Assembly (NCBI GenBank): GCA_052033935.1
Contig: JBPOJE010000002.1
Coordinates: 1-64,000, forward strand
Reading direction: 5' to 3'
From: JAGVUD01 sp052033935
Lineage (GTDB): Bacteria; Armatimonadota; UBA5829; DSUL01
Length of the DNA stretch: 64,000 nt
Below, in pieces: positions 17,752 through 27,061 of this stretch. Position numbers and translations under genes: made by a program. Position 1 is the stretch's first letter, and each line of letters starts with the position of its first letter. The notes beneath the pieces were generated by a model. It was not told where the DNA came from. It ran no database searches and worked only from the letters and a program-made list of their open reading frames with translations.

Positions 17752-19122
17752 ATGACGCCTACCACCCCTGTTGATCCGAACAGCGAGCGCAGCGCTGCTG
17801 CCCGGCGGAGGTTTCCGCTTCTGCTGCGCGTCTTCGAACCCGCGCCTGCTGCCGAGACAATTCTGCAGGACCCGGAGGAGGTCAGCGCCCATTACCGCTA
17901 TTGGCAGCGTCGCGTCCTGCTGTCCACCATCGTCGGTTACTCGGCCTTCTACTTCGTCCGCAAGAACCTCAGCGTTGCCATGCCCGGGCTGCAGGCGGAT
18001 CTGGGCATCAGCAAGGGAGATCTCGGGCTGTTTCTCACTCTTCACGGCGTGCTGTACGGCGTGTCCAAGTTCGCCAACGGCTTTCTGGGCGACCGCACAA
18101 ACGCCCGCGTCTTCATGGCGGCCGGGCTTGTGCTATCCGCAATCGCCAACATCTTCTTCGGCCTCAGTTCGGCTGTGGTTACGCTCGGTCTCATCTGGAT
18201 GCTCAACGGCTGGGTGCAGGGGATGGGGTTCCCCCCGTGCGCGCGGTTGATGGCCCACTGGTTCTCGCCCAAAGAGCTGGCCACCAAGTTCTCAATCTGG
18301 AATACGTCCCACTCCATCGGTGCGTCACTGGTGGTCGTGCTGTGCGGGTATCTTGCGACAATAGACTGGCGGCTCTGCTTCTACGTGCCGGCGGGCATTG
18401 CATTGGTGTGCGCGGTGTTTCTGCTGGCAACCTTGCCTGATACCCCTCCATCTGTCGGGCTCCCGGAAGTGGAGGGCACCGAGCATGCGCCGGAATCCGC
18501 CGGGCTGCTCTCCCCGGTCCTGCTCAGGCAGGTGTTCACCAACCCGTATGTCTGGCTTCTGAGCATGGCGAGCTTCTGCCTCTACACCATTCGCAGCGTT
18601 GTGCTGGACTGGGGCCCGACGTTTCTCACCGAAATGAAGCATATGGAGCTTTCCGGTGCGGGCTGGCTTGTCGGGGCATTCGAGATATCGGGAGTTATGG
18701 GCATGCTTCTGAGTGGCTGGCTCACCGACCGAGTATTCGGCGGACGCGGCGCGCGGCTGTGCGTGTTCTCGATGGCGTTTGCGGGGGTGTCCGTGTTGCT
18801 CTTCTGGAAGCTGCCGGTGCACTCGATGCTCATCAACGGTGCGCTGTTGTGCATGACGGGCTTCTTCATCTACGGCCCGCAGGCTCTGGTGGGAATTCTG
18901 GTCGCGAATCTGGCCACCAAACGCCTTGCCGCGACGGCAATCGGGTTCAGCAGCCTGTTCTCGTACGCCAGCACGCTGGTGTCGGGGTACGGTCTCGGCA
19001 GCCTTGTGGAAGCGCGCGGCTGGAACGCGGGGTTCATCGGCATGCTGGGGTTTTGCGCGGCCAGTTCGCTGTTCTTCCTGCTCTGCTGGCGGGCGAAGCC
19101 GCATGGCTACGACACCTGCTGA
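17752..19122 (+). CDS. OPA-family (GlpT/UhpC-like) organophosphate transporter
   Basis: The 456 aa MFS protein has an N-terminal cytosolic extension of about 60 residues, then about 12 transmembrane helices. YFVRKNLSVAMPGL in TM1 and GFLGDRTNARVFM in the loop after TM2 are typical of the organophosphate:phosphate antiporters and their sensor relatives. GWVQGMGFPPCARLMAHWF is another family segment. It may import glycerol-3-phosphate or hexose phosphates. It is followed by a PHP-domain hydrolase, but the gap of more than 110 nt and a second TATAAT suggest separate promoters. The substrate is inferred from the family only. Confidence 0.88.
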   Translation: MTPTTPVDPNSERSAAARRRFPLLLRVFEPAPAAETILQDPEEVSAHYRYWQRRVLLSTIVGYSAFYFVRKNLSVAMPGLQADLGISKGDLGLFLTLHGVLYGVSKFANGFLGDRTNARVFMAAGLVLSAIANIFFGLSSAVVTLGLIWMLNGWVQGMGFPPCARLMAHWFSPKELATKFSIWNTSHSIGASLVVVLCGYLATIDWRLCFYVPAGIALVCAVFLLATLPDTPPSVGLPEVEGTEHAPESAGLLSPVLLRQVFTNPYVWLLSMASFCLYTIRSVVLDWGPTFLTEMKHMELSGAGWLVGAFEISGVMGMLLSGWLTDRVFGGRGARLCVFSMAFAGVSVLLFWKLPVHSMLINGALLCMTGFFIYGPQALVGILVANLATKRLAATAIGFSSLFSYASTLVSGYGLGSLVEARGWNAGFIGMLGFCAASSLFFLLCWRAKPHGYDTC

Positions 19123-19181
19123 GACGCTTGCCCGGAGCAACTGGCGGCGCACCGAGGTTCCTTCTAAGCCTTGCTGTACGC

Positions 19182-19187
19182 TATAAT
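19182..19187 (+). promoter_or_regulatory. Putative -10 box (TATAAT) for the PHP protein
   Basis: TATAAT lies 51 nt before the TTG start of the PHP gene. A weak TTCCTT is present about 18 nt upstream as a possible -35. Confidence 0.35.
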
Positions 19188-19238
19188 GCGCCCGTTCGCG
19201 CCTGCGGGCGCGCGAAGTTGACATCACGGAGGTAACAA

Positions 19239-20285
19239 TTGTCACGAATCAGATTGTTCGCCATTTCCGCCTTTGCTCTGCTGTTGCTGTGCGCTGGCGG
19301 CACGCAGGCCGCGGAGAGGTTCGACTTCCCGGATGTGGGTGCCTGGCAGGTGCTGCGATGCGATTTTCACACGCATACGATCATCTCAGATGGAAAGATG
19401 ACCGGCCGCGAGCGCGTGGAGGAGTCGAAGAGGCTCGGCTACGACGTTATTGCCATTACCGACCATGGCCAGCTTCTCGCCTACCGCTCAGCAAAGTACG
19501 TCGGTGACCAGATCGGCGTGCTGGTGATAAGAGGGCTCGAGAGCGGAATCAGGGACAAAGAGCATTACGTGATTCTGGGCATCAACAGCGCCTACAGGCC
19601 GCGTGACTCCCACCGGTGGGCAGAATCCAAAGGCGAGGATACCGTCTTCTATCAGGAGCAGATGGCCGAAGTCGCGCGCTGTGGTGGTCTGATCATCTGG
19701 GCGCACCCCCACGTGGGCTTCCGCGAGCCCAGCCGCTGGGGCATGAAGCAGGGCATTATTCAGGGCATAGAGATCAAGAATGGCGGTCCGGGCAAGGGCT
19801 GGGGCACGCAGTTTACCCACGGCACGAATTGGTATCCGAATGCCTTCGAATGGGCGATGGAGCACAACCTGGCGATGTTTGCCTGCACGGATGTGCACGG
19901 CGACCGGACGCCCAACCCGCCAGTTACCCTGGTGCTGGCTGAGGAGCGTTCGGAGAAGGGTGTTATGGATGCAATACGCAGTCTCCGGACGGTTGCCTGG
20001 TTCGACGGCATGCTCTGGGGCCGCAAGGAGATTATCGGGCCGCTCACGGGGGCGATGGTGCAGGGCGAGGCCACCGGCGGGACCCTCAAGCTCAGCAATC
20101 TGGGGCCTGTGCCGCTCAAGGGTGTCGCAGGCGGCGGGCAGGGCGAGGCCTTCGAACTTCCGCCGTACCAGAGCGTGTCTGTCGCAGCCGGGGCGGCGGA
20201 CAACACGGCCGTTCGTTGGGAGAACGTCTGGATCGGGCTCACTGAGAACCTGACGAGCGAGTACGGCCCGGCGGAGAAGCAGTAA
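19239..20285 (+). CDS. Secreted PHP-domain metal-dependent phosphoesterase
   Basis: The 348 aa protein starts at TTG 19239 behind a strong GGAGGT and has a Sec signal peptide (residues 1-24, ending AAE). The PHP fold metal ligands are visible in CDFHTHTIISDG near residue 44, ITDHGQ, GLESGI (Glu), WAHPHVG and CTDVHGD, a complete set for a trinuclear phosphoesterase site. The C-terminal 80 residues are a beta-rich domain without recognised homology. Secreted PHP proteins are thought to dephosphorylate nucleotides or sugar phosphates. Lying after a GlpT-like transporter, it might supply the phosphate ester or phosphate that the carrier exchanges. That link is an inference. Confidence 0.82.
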   Translation: MSRIRLFAISAFALLLLCAGGTQAAERFDFPDVGAWQVLRCDFHTHTIISDGKMTGRERVEESKRLGYDVIAITDHGQLLAYRSAKYVGDQIGVLVIRGLESGIRDKEHYVILGINSAYRPRDSHRWAESKGEDTVFYQEQMAEVARCGGLIIWAHPHVGFREPSRWGMKQGIIQGIEIKNGGPGKGWGTQFTHGTNWYPNAFEWAMEHNLAMFACTDVHGDRTPNPPVTLVLAEERSEKGVMDAIRSLRTVAWFDGMLWGRKEIIGPLTGAMVQGEATGGTLKLSNLGPVPLKGVAGGGQGEAFELPPYQSVSVAAGAADNTAVRWENVWIGLTENLTSEYGPAEKQ

Positions 20286-20312
20286 AGCCCGCGTAGGCCT
20301 GAAGGCTGGCGG

Positions 20313-23300
20313 TTAGGATTCTTCCGATATCTCCACTGCCGCGGTGCCGTCCGCCTTCAGGCCCACGCCGGTCCGTTTGAGCCAGACCTGGCTGAGAACC
20401 TCGCAACGGTCGCCCTCCTGCACGTCGCAGTAGCGGAACTCGTCGCCCTGCTTGAAGCCGGACGCCGAGTCGAGATGAAGAGTGAGTTCCGTCGTCCCGT
20501 AAACTGCGTGGCGGATGTGAGCGGATGCGCCTCCGGAAGAGGCGAGCAGCTTGCCGTTGAAGAAGCCCGGCTCAGCGCCGCGCGTTAGCGGGCGGGCGTA
20601 CTCGTGCGGGATACCGCTCACGATCGTTCGCTCGCCGGAGATCTTCGAGACGATTCCCCGCCCGAGTGTCAGGCGGCTTTCGAGATGCACCACGCATCCC
20701 GTGCCTGCCTTCTCGACCTTCGCGATCCGGTAGGACGTGCTGCGCGTGTAGCGCGGGTTGGAAAACGCGATAATCTGGCCCTTGAGTGCCTCACCCGCCG
20801 GCAGCGGCGCGTTGAGAGTGACCGTGTTCTTATCGTAATCCAGGGCCGTGACCCGGCCGTGCCAGGAGGCCTCCTCCGGCTTCACGCTCACGCCGAATGC
20901 CTGGAGTCCGCTCGCGCCGGTCATCGCGAGCGACTGCGCCTTGCCGCCCTTCACCCGCGCATGCACGAAGCGCCCGGCCGCGGTTCCGCCGTCCCAGCTT
21001 CGCTCAATCTCATCTCCGCTGGAATAGACGAAGTCCACCGCGCCGTCCGATCGCCTGATCGTCAGCGCCACCGCTGGGATCTCGCCCTCCGGCCCGGACA
21101 GGGCGACCCGCTCGATGGACTCGACCGCCGGTTTGCCGCCCGACGGCTCGATGACAGCCGCGAACTCGCTCTCAAGATTCTCCCCCTTGCGGCGTTCGAG
21201 CAGGTAGCGTGCCTTCGGGTGGTGCGGATAGATGCCGGGCGCGACCGCGGTGATCACCTCGGTACCGGGCTGAGGGGCTGAGAGGAAGCGAACGGTGGCA
21301 TCCTGTCCGATATCGTAACTGGCGCTCCAGTTCGCCTCCGGCTGCCCGTGCCGGGGGCGGCAGAGGAACCCGTAGCCGTTTCCGGGCGGCGGCGCCCAGT
21401 AGGGCTTATTCGGGTATCCATCCATATCCCCGTCGTTAAGCTGCTTTTCGCCCCACGCGATGTCCGCGCCCGCGAGCGAACCCGGCTGCTCCTCGCCGAG
21501 CCGTACCCCGTCGAATGCGGCTTCAGGCGAGGGCGCGTGAAAAAGATAGTCGTGCTGCTTGCCGCCCCTGACGCGAAAGATATCGAGCAGATACGAGCCG
21601 CCCGGCCCCGCGATGAGAGCATTCGTCCGGCGATAGAGCGAAACCCCCAGCGCCGCATAGCTGATCTCCGAGGATGCCTCGATGGCCTTGACATCAGGCG
21701 TGTCGGTCAGTAAGTGCAGGCTTCCGCCCGAGCCCGATCTGGCGTTGTACTGAGACGACTCGTCCACCACGACCAGATTGTGGCTTGCGGTCTGGCGCGC
21801 CCAGCCGACCTGAGTGTGCGTGCTGCCCAGATCGTAGCCGAGATCGTAGGTCAGCTCGTAGCCGCGCGCGAAGTAGTTGATGTTGAGGTCATCGAGATGC
21901 CCGTGCACGAGCGATGGCCCGAACCGGAGCAGCAGCGCCTGCGCCTCCTTGCCCTCTCCCGCGCGTAGGATTCCGATTCCCTTCTGCCCCAGCAAGTGGC
22001 AGCCTGTCACCGCGCGCTCAACTTCCGCGGTCAGCCGTGCCGGTCCGCCCGGGGCCGCCTCGGTGTGGAACAGCGCCCAGCGCCTGTCGAGTAGATTCGC
22101 GCGCTCTGCGTTAATCTCTCCCCGGGCGGCCCAGCGCAGGATTCCCTCGAGATCGCGGCGCTCGCGCGGGTCGTCTTCGCGCGCCAGCAGATACTCCAGG
22201 CACAGATAGTCGCTCCGGTTGGTCACGGGGGCTGACGGGTCAACACGCTTTGTGTTGGGGCTGTTGTCGCCGAAGGGCGGGGTGTGTCCCGCGCACAGAA
22301 AGCTCGTGTTGTAGAGCGTCATGAAGCGCCGGAACTGCGGGTGTTCGTACAGGTTCAGGCCGTTGGGATACGCCGATCCCCGGTAGTTGATGAGCGGCTC
22401 GGCGAAGGTGGTATAAAGCCCCCGCGCGTGCGTGGAGTATCCGGGCGAGGTCTCGAAGTAAGCGCCGTCGCGGTCGAGGTTGTTGTCGAGCATCGTGAGG
22501 ATGCCGAATGGTCCGTCCACGGCCCACCTCACGTACTCGGGGATGCCCAGGCAGACTCCCGCCGCAAGCGTGCCCCGGATGTAGTCGGCCTCGCCGTTGT
22601 GCAACCCCCCGGCGAGCGACTGCTGATAGCAGTACGCCGCCCCGTTCTTGAGCATGTTCTCCTCGATGTTCGCGCGGCGGGTGAGGCCTGGGACGGCGGA
22701 CGGCTCATCGAGCGCCTTGCTCGCGTATATCTGGTCGTACTGGTTGACAAGGTGCACAAGAACCCGCGCCACCTGATACCAGGGCCGGTTGAGCCTGCCG
22801 CTCGGAGGGTCGGACGGGTAGTCCCACGAGCCTTTGTCGCAGGCGGGATAGATGGCCGCGACGAGGTCGAGGATCAGCGCAGCCTTCCTAGCGTACTTCT
22901 CGTCCCCGGTAAGCGAGTACGCCGCCGCCAGCGAGTCCGATGCGCGCATCGTCATCTGCTCGATGGCCCACGAGTTGTATGTTCCCTTCAGATAGTGAAT
23001 CCGGCCGTCCTTCGCCCTGTAGCCCGTGCCTGGGTCGGGGTGGGCGGTGTCGGGAAGGAGATGGCCTTTGCCGCAGGTGATCTGGCCGGGCTTGTCCCAG
23101 CTTGCGTTCGCCCTGATCCACCACCCGCCGAGATTGGCGCCGCAGATGGGGCAGCCGGTGAACCCGTAGGCGAAGCAGGCGCCGGCCCCGGGCATGTTGT
23201 CTCGATACCATCCGTCGGGGCGTTCAAGCCAGCCATCCGCCTGCGCCACAATCTCGTCCGCCGTCTTCTTCGCCCAGTCGAAACGTTTGATGTTATCGCG

Positions 23301-23459
23301 CGCGCGCGCGACATTCTCGGGGGTCTGATAGACGGTGGGGTGGCGCGGCGCGCCCTCCTCGGCGAGGGTCTCGGCGGACGCTGAGACTGACGCGGCGGCA
23401 AGGGCAAGCACAAGCAGGCAGACCGTCATGGCAGTGAGTGACTCCGGTAGGTTTTGCAT
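20313..23459 (-). CDS. Secreted heparinase II/III-like polysaccharide lyase
   Basis: This very large secreted protein (1048 aa) has a signal-like N-terminus; a second ATG at residue 11 (23429) has CCGGAG about 12 nt upstream and may be the true start. Residues 50-450 are helical, with a CPICG and other Cys residues in a probable metal site (GCPICGANLGG, then CGKGH). The segment LLLRFGPSLVHGHLDDLNINYFARG is the heparinase II/III beta-sandwich signature with the catalytic His. A beta-rich tail of about 300 residues follows. Such enzymes cleave acidic polysaccharides by beta-elimination. The substrate is unknown. The neighbouring pectate-lyase-like gene suggests a shared target. Confidence 0.82.
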   Translation of the reverse strand: MQNLPESLTAMTVCLLVLALAAASVSASAETLAEEGAPRHPTVYQTPENVARARDNIKRFDWAKKTADEIVAQADGWLERPDGWYRDNMPGAGACFAYGFTGCPICGANLGGWWIRANASWDKPGQITCGKGHLLPDTAHPDPGTGYRAKDGRIHYLKGTYNSWAIEQMTMRASDSLAAAYSLTGDEKYARKAALILDLVAAIYPACDKGSWDYPSDPPSGRLNRPWYQVARVLVHLVNQYDQIYASKALDEPSAVPGLTRRANIEENMLKNGAAYCYQQSLAGGLHNGEADYIRGTLAAGVCLGIPEYVRWAVDGPFGILTMLDNNLDRDGAYFETSPGYSTHARGLYTTFAEPLINYRGSAYPNGLNLYEHPQFRRFMTLYNTSFLCAGHTPPFGDNSPNTKRVDPSAPVTNRSDYLCLEYLLAREDDPRERRDLEGILRWAARGEINAERANLLDRRWALFHTEAAPGGPARLTAEVERAVTGCHLLGQKGIGILRAGEGKEAQALLLRFGPSLVHGHLDDLNINYFARGYELTYDLGYDLGSTHTQVGWARQTASHNLVVVDESSQYNARSGSGGSLHLLTDTPDVKAIEASSEISYAALGVSLYRRTNALIAGPGGSYLLDIFRVRGGKQHDYLFHAPSPEAAFDGVRLGEEQPGSLAGADIAWGEKQLNDGDMDGYPNKPYWAPPPGNGYGFLCRPRHGQPEANWSASYDIGQDATVRFLSAPQPGTEVITAVAPGIYPHHPKARYLLERRKGENLESEFAAVIEPSGGKPAVESIERVALSGPEGEIPAVALTIRRSDGAVDFVYSSGDEIERSWDGGTAAGRFVHARVKGGKAQSLAMTGASGLQAFGVSVKPEEASWHGRVTALDYDKNTVTLNAPLPAGEALKGQIIAFSNPRYTRSTSYRIAKVEKAGTGCVVHLESRLTLGRGIVSKISGERTIVSGIPHEYARPLTRGAEPGFFNGKLLASSGGASAHIRHAVYGTTELTLHLDSASGFKQGDEFRYCDVQEGDRCEVLSQVWLKRTGVGLKADGTAAVEISEES

Positions 23460-23580
23460 GGCAGATTACGGCGTTCGCTGGCTGCGGAACGCCGTCATAT
23501 ACGTTCCACACGCAGGACGTGGTCACCTCTTTCCGAGTCGTTCAAGTTGCCAGACCGGGCATCCGCAGGCTCCCCAGCGC

Positions 23581-24259
23581 TTACTTCAGCTCGTCACGGT
23601 ACCTCGCCGGGTTGCAGATCTCGAGCGAGTTCTGCGGGCTGATGAACGCCTTGGTCTTCGTGTCGTAGTTGTAGTGCATGGGCCACCCGGGCGTGGTGAA
23701 GTCCGTCGTGCTGTTGCTCGCGCCGCCCGCCGCCGCCGCGAACCGGACATGGCCGTCTATGAATGCGCAGTTCAGCTTGACGCCCTGCCTCCAACCTTTG
23801 TCCGAGTCACCGCTGTGGAAACCACGCCGGTCAACGAAGGACATCTGGTTTGAGGGATAGTCGAACGTGGTCTCACTTGCGTCCGTAGCCGATGCGTACA
23901 GGTCCACGCACCGGCGATAGATGTATGAGATCCGGTCCGTGGGTTCGCCGGTATTGGTCGAGTCAGATGGACAGAAAAAGAAGACGCCGTCGTACAGAAG
24001 GTCTCCTCCGAAGCAGTATTGGCCCGGCCAAGCCGCACATCGGAGCAAGGCAATGTGAGGTTGTTGTCGTTGGCGTACATCCTCAGCGCTCTCGCAAGTG
24101 TCTTCAGATTGTCCTGACAACTTGGTGTGCGTGTGTAGCTGTCGCGCTGGTGAACGCGGGCCAGACGATGGCGTAGGCCACCGCCAGCACAATAAGAACG
24201 GCGAGGGATTCCCAGAGCGTGCAGCCCGGCATTCGCTGTTTCGGTAGAGGTCTCATCGC
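23581..24259 (-). pseudogene. Pseudopilin gene split by two frameshifts
   Basis: Three frames together make one H-X9-DG pseudopilin. Frame 1 (24259 to about 24118) gives MRPLPKQRMPG|CTLWE and a hydrophobic helix, with Glu at +5 but an unusual Cys at +1. Frame 2 (about 24118 to 24040) gives QDNLKTLARALRMYANDN. Frame 3 (about 24040 to 23581) gives AAWPGQYCFGGD, CPSDS and AFIDGHVRF. Each switch needs one extra nucleotide to restore reading, so two single-base losses (or two assembly errors) would explain it. The gene lies between the heparinase-like and pectate-lyase-like genes. Codon quality is maintained on both sides of each break, which argues for recent loss or a sequencing error. Confidence 0.75.
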
Positions 24260-24363
24260 GTACCTGCCTTGTAGCTCGGCTACGAACCCGTCAGTAGAGC
24301 GCACCCTCGCGCCTGGTGGCGCTGTGCTATCTCTCAGACCTCAGTATCAGATTGCTGTGTTCC

Positions 24364-25638
24364 TTATCTGTTCACCACGTTCCCGCTGATCTGCACGTCG
24401 CCCTTCGAGTTGTTCTCGATTCGGGCTTCGCCCTGGAACCTGTTGCCGGTGATGACGGCGGTCTTCACGCTCTCGCCCAGCAGAATCTGCTTCTTGTCCT
24501 CGCGGAAGAACGAGTTCGCGATGTTGATCTCTCCGCCGAGTGCCTCGACGCAGGGAACCTGCTTCGCGCTCGGGTCCCAGTTGACGAAGTTGCCCTGGCT
24601 CACGCTCATAAAGCCGCTTCCCGCGATGCGCAGGCAGCGTTCGGCAGGCCCCCAGAAGGCGCAGTTCGAGAGCTGTGTCACTCCTGTGCACGAAGGCCGC
24701 ACGTCAATCATCGCCTCGGAACCTGTTCCGCCGACGAACTCGCCGTTGGTTATGAGCAGCCCCGCCCCTTGAGTCTCCTCGACAAGCACGCACGTGCGCG
24801 ACCAGTCCGCCGCTATTCCCGGGAAGTTGCCGTTGCACGCCCCCGCCTCGCTTTTGTAGAAGCGATATCCCACCTTGCACCCGTAGCTGAACGTGTTCGA
24901 TATGAACTCCCAGTCGCTGCGGCCGATGGCGAAGGCGACGCAGTTGTCGTAGATATAGGCAAGCAGGTCTTCCCACTTCGGAATCCCCGCCTCGCCCGAG
25001 CGCGCCCAGTAGTGCGGGTTGAAGTGCACGTTCTCGATGCGCCCGATGTCGGTGCATTTGTCTATATGCACGCCTGCCTTCAGGGGGCAGCCGAACACGT
25101 TGCGGATGTAGTGCAGCTCGTTCGGTTTCTCGCCGATGTCAATGCCTTTGAAGACGTTCACCAGCGTCACGTCCATCACGCTGCAGTGCATGCCCTCGCC
25201 CTGAATGGTCCATGGATACACAAACGGCTTGGGCAGCTTCTGCTCGGGATAGAAGATCGTGATGCCCTTGACGGCGCTGTTCGGCGAAAGGTGAATCAGC
25301 GGCTCTCCACTCTCGCGCCCCTTGCCCGCGTACCCGAGAAGAATGGTTCCCTTACGGTGTTCCGCGTGGTGCGGCGCCTGCCATGTGCCGCTCAGGGTTA
25401 CGCCCGCAGGCACCTTCAGCCCGCTGTTCAGCCGGTATCGCCCGGCGGGCAGAAACACCTCGCCGCCATCTTTTCCGGCGGCGTCGAGCGCTTTCTGAAT
25501 CGCCGCCGAGTCGTTTTTGAGCCCGTCGCCCTTCGCCCCGAAATCCTTCACGTTCACACTCTCCTTTTGGGCCGCGGCCGCTGCCGCGGCAGCCAGAACC
25601 AGCGCGGCAGCGGCCGCGAGTTGCCTCTTCAGTGCCAA
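24364..25638 (-). CDS. Secreted pectate lyase superfamily protein (right-handed beta helix)
   Basis: The 424 aa protein starts at TTG 25638 preceded by GGAGG at 8 nt. It has a signal peptide with a long Ala-rich core (ALVLAAAAAAAAQ). The mature N-terminus VNVKDFGAKGDGLKNDSAAIQKAL is the pectate-lyase-3/GH28-like domain signature. The rest is a parallel beta helix of repeated Asn/Gly-rich turns such as ISGNVVN. Catalytic residues cannot be assigned by eye. An open frame extends upstream to 25989 but is the reverse of the DUF1361 gene and was rejected. It is likely secreted and acts on polysaccharide together with the nearby heparinase-like protein. Confidence 0.82.
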   Translation of the reverse strand: MALKRQLAAAAALVLAAAAAAAAQKESVNVKDFGAKGDGLKNDSAAIQKALDAAGKDGGEVFLPAGRYRLNSGLKVPAGVTLSGTWQAPHHAEHRKGTILLGYAGKGRESGEPLIHLSPNSAVKGITIFYPEQKLPKPFVYPWTIQGEGMHCSVMDVTLVNVFKGIDIGEKPNELHYIRNVFGCPLKAGVHIDKCTDIGRIENVHFNPHYWARSGEAGIPKWEDLLAYIYDNCVAFAIGRSDWEFISNTFSYGCKVGYRFYKSEAGACNGNFPGIAADWSRTCVLVEETQGAGLLITNGEFVGGTGSEAMIDVRPSCTGVTQLSNCAFWGPAERCLRIAGSGFMSVSQGNFVNWDPSAKQVPCVEALGGEINIANSFFREDKKQILLGESVKTAVITGNRFQGEARIENNSKGDVQISGNVVNR

Positions 25639-25791
25639 GTCTGTTCCTCCCTGGCCGCGCGCGGCGGCCACTATGCAGTTGGCCAGGGAACGGCCAAAAC
25701 CCTGCTTTGCCGAGCGTGTGGCGGCATGTTCTTGCTCCGGCGGTGGCCTTTGACGGAAACTCTGACGCGGGCGCCCCGCGTATGAACTGCC

Positions 25792-26439
25792 ATGCCTGCT
25801 CGATTCTGGATACTCACTTCGTGGAACCTGCTGCTGGCCATTGTGCCGGTGCTTCTCGCGCTCGTCTTCGCCCAGCTTGCGAACCGGGAGCGGCTCTCGC
25901 CCGTCAGGGTGGTGGGACTCGCCGCCGTTGGCCTGCTGTGGCTGGCTTTTTTGCCGAACACCTGCTATCTGCTCACCGAATGGCGGCATTTCCTCGAAAC
26001 CCTCGACGCGACCAACCTCTATCTGCGCGCCCGCTTGAACTCCTCGACCACGCTCTGGCTCATGGCATACACGGCGTTCTACTTTCTGTACAGCGGATTC
26101 GGAATGCTCTGTTTCGCCCTCGCCATCCGCCCTGTCGCCGCGGTGCTTCGCCGCACTCGCTTGAACCTTGTCGTACCGGGAGTTCTCCTGTTCGGGGCGC
26201 TATCGGTTGGCGTCTATCTCGGACTCATCCTCCGGTTCAATAGCTGGGACCTGATCATGCGCCCGATCGAGGTGCTGGGTTCCGTGCTTGAACTGGGCCA
26301 GCGGCCGCTGCTCAGCATGTTTCTGATCGTGTTCGCGGCGTTTCTGTTGCTGGGATACGTGGTGGTGGATATCTGGGTGGATGGGCTTGCGCTACGCCTG
26401 AAGCAGAGGCAGGGATTGCAGACTGTGGATGACAGATGA
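25792..26439 (+). CDS. DUF1361 integral membrane protein
   Basis: The 215 aa protein has about six hydrophobic helices. The segment WLAFLPNTCYLLTEWRHF fits the DUF1361 signature (FLPN-x-xY-xxTD/E), and SVGVYLGLILRFNSWD is the second conserved block. The function of the family is unknown. It is divergent from the pectate-lyase-like gene with 153 nt between the two starts. No operon partner is clear; the following GNAT gene starts 40 nt later behind its own TATAAT. Confidence 0.8.
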   Translation: MPARFWILTSWNLLLAIVPVLLALVFAQLANRERLSPVRVVGLAAVGLLWLAFLPNTCYLLTEWRHFLETLDATNLYLRARLNSSTTLWLMAYTAFYFLYSGFGMLCFALAIRPVAAVLRRTRLNLVVPGVLLFGALSVGVYLGLILRFNSWDLIMRPIEVLGSVLELGQRPLLSMFLIVFAAFLLLGYVVVDIWVDGLALRLKQRQGLQTVDDR

Positions 26440-26465
26440 CAGAGTCGCGGCCGGGCGGCGTCTGG

Positions 26466-26471
26466 TATAAT
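26466..26471 (+). promoter_or_regulatory. Putative -10 box (TATAAT) before the GNAT gene
   Basis: TATAAT ends 8 nt before the GTG at 26480, so a transcript begun here would be leaderless or nearly so, unless the ATG at 26543 is the real start. No good -35 is seen. Confidence 0.3.
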
Positions 26472-26479
26472 CCCGGCCA

Positions 26480-27061
26480 GTGGAAGACACACAGATAACT
26501 GCTCCCGCCGAAACCACGCCGCAGCCCTTGCCGCAACTCACCATGCTGCACCCGCACCTCGAATCTCTGCCGCGTCTCCAGCTTCCTGCTGGCGTCCGCA
26601 TCCGCACCTATCGTCCGGGAGACGAGCCGGTTTGGGCGGCCATCATGGAAGGCATACTCGGGTCGGGCTGGACGCCGGAGAATGTGCGGGAGAAGCTGAC
26701 AGGGCACCCGCAGTTCGAGGCCGGGGGCCTCTTCTTCGCCATCCTGAACGGGCGGCCAGTGGGCTCGGCCTGCGCTTGGAGGGCAACGCCCGAAGAGACC
26801 AGGCGGGGCAACCTCCACATGGTTTCAGTGCTGCCGGAGGCCCGGGGGCTCGGCCTGGGGAAAGTGCTGACGCTGAAGGTGCTGCTCTACCTGCGCCGCA
26901 GAGGCTTCACCGAGGCCGATCTGCTCACCGACGACTTCCGGATCCCCGCCATCCGCGCGTACCTCAGCGCGGGGTTCCAGCCGCTGTGCACCCACGAATC
27001 ACACGCCGCGCGGTGGGAATCGGTCATGCGCCAGATCGCTGAAGTCTCGAAAACGCCCTAA
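26480..27061 (+). CDS. GNAT family N-acetyltransferase
   Basis: The 193 aa protein contains a GNAT domain from about residue 38: VRIRTYRPGDEPVW, then GLFFAILNGRPVGSACAW (beta4) and the acetyl-CoA loop VLPEARGLGLGKVL (R/Q-x-x-G-x-G/A). RAYLSAGFQPL follows as the last conserved block. The first 30 residues are Pro/Thr-rich and may be a non-structured lead; an ATG at 26543 is an alternative start. The substrate is unknown. The stop overlaps the 3' end of typA by 4 nt in the convergent orientation. Confidence 0.88.
   Translation: MEDTQITAPAETTPQPLPQLTMLHPHLESLPRLQLPAGVRIRTYRPGDEPVWAAIMEGILGSGWTPENVREKLTGHPQFEAGGLFFAILNGRPVGSACAWRATPEETRRGNLHMVSVLPEARGLGLGKVLTLKVLLYLRRRGFTEADLLTDDFRIPAIRAYLSAGFQPLCTHESHAARWESVMRQIAEVSKTP

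Noticed and set aside
24316..25785. 489 aa plus-strand frame opposite the pectate-lyase-like gene
   Set aside because: Its composition is that of a reverse-frame shadow; the minus strand carries the signal peptide and beta-helix motifs.
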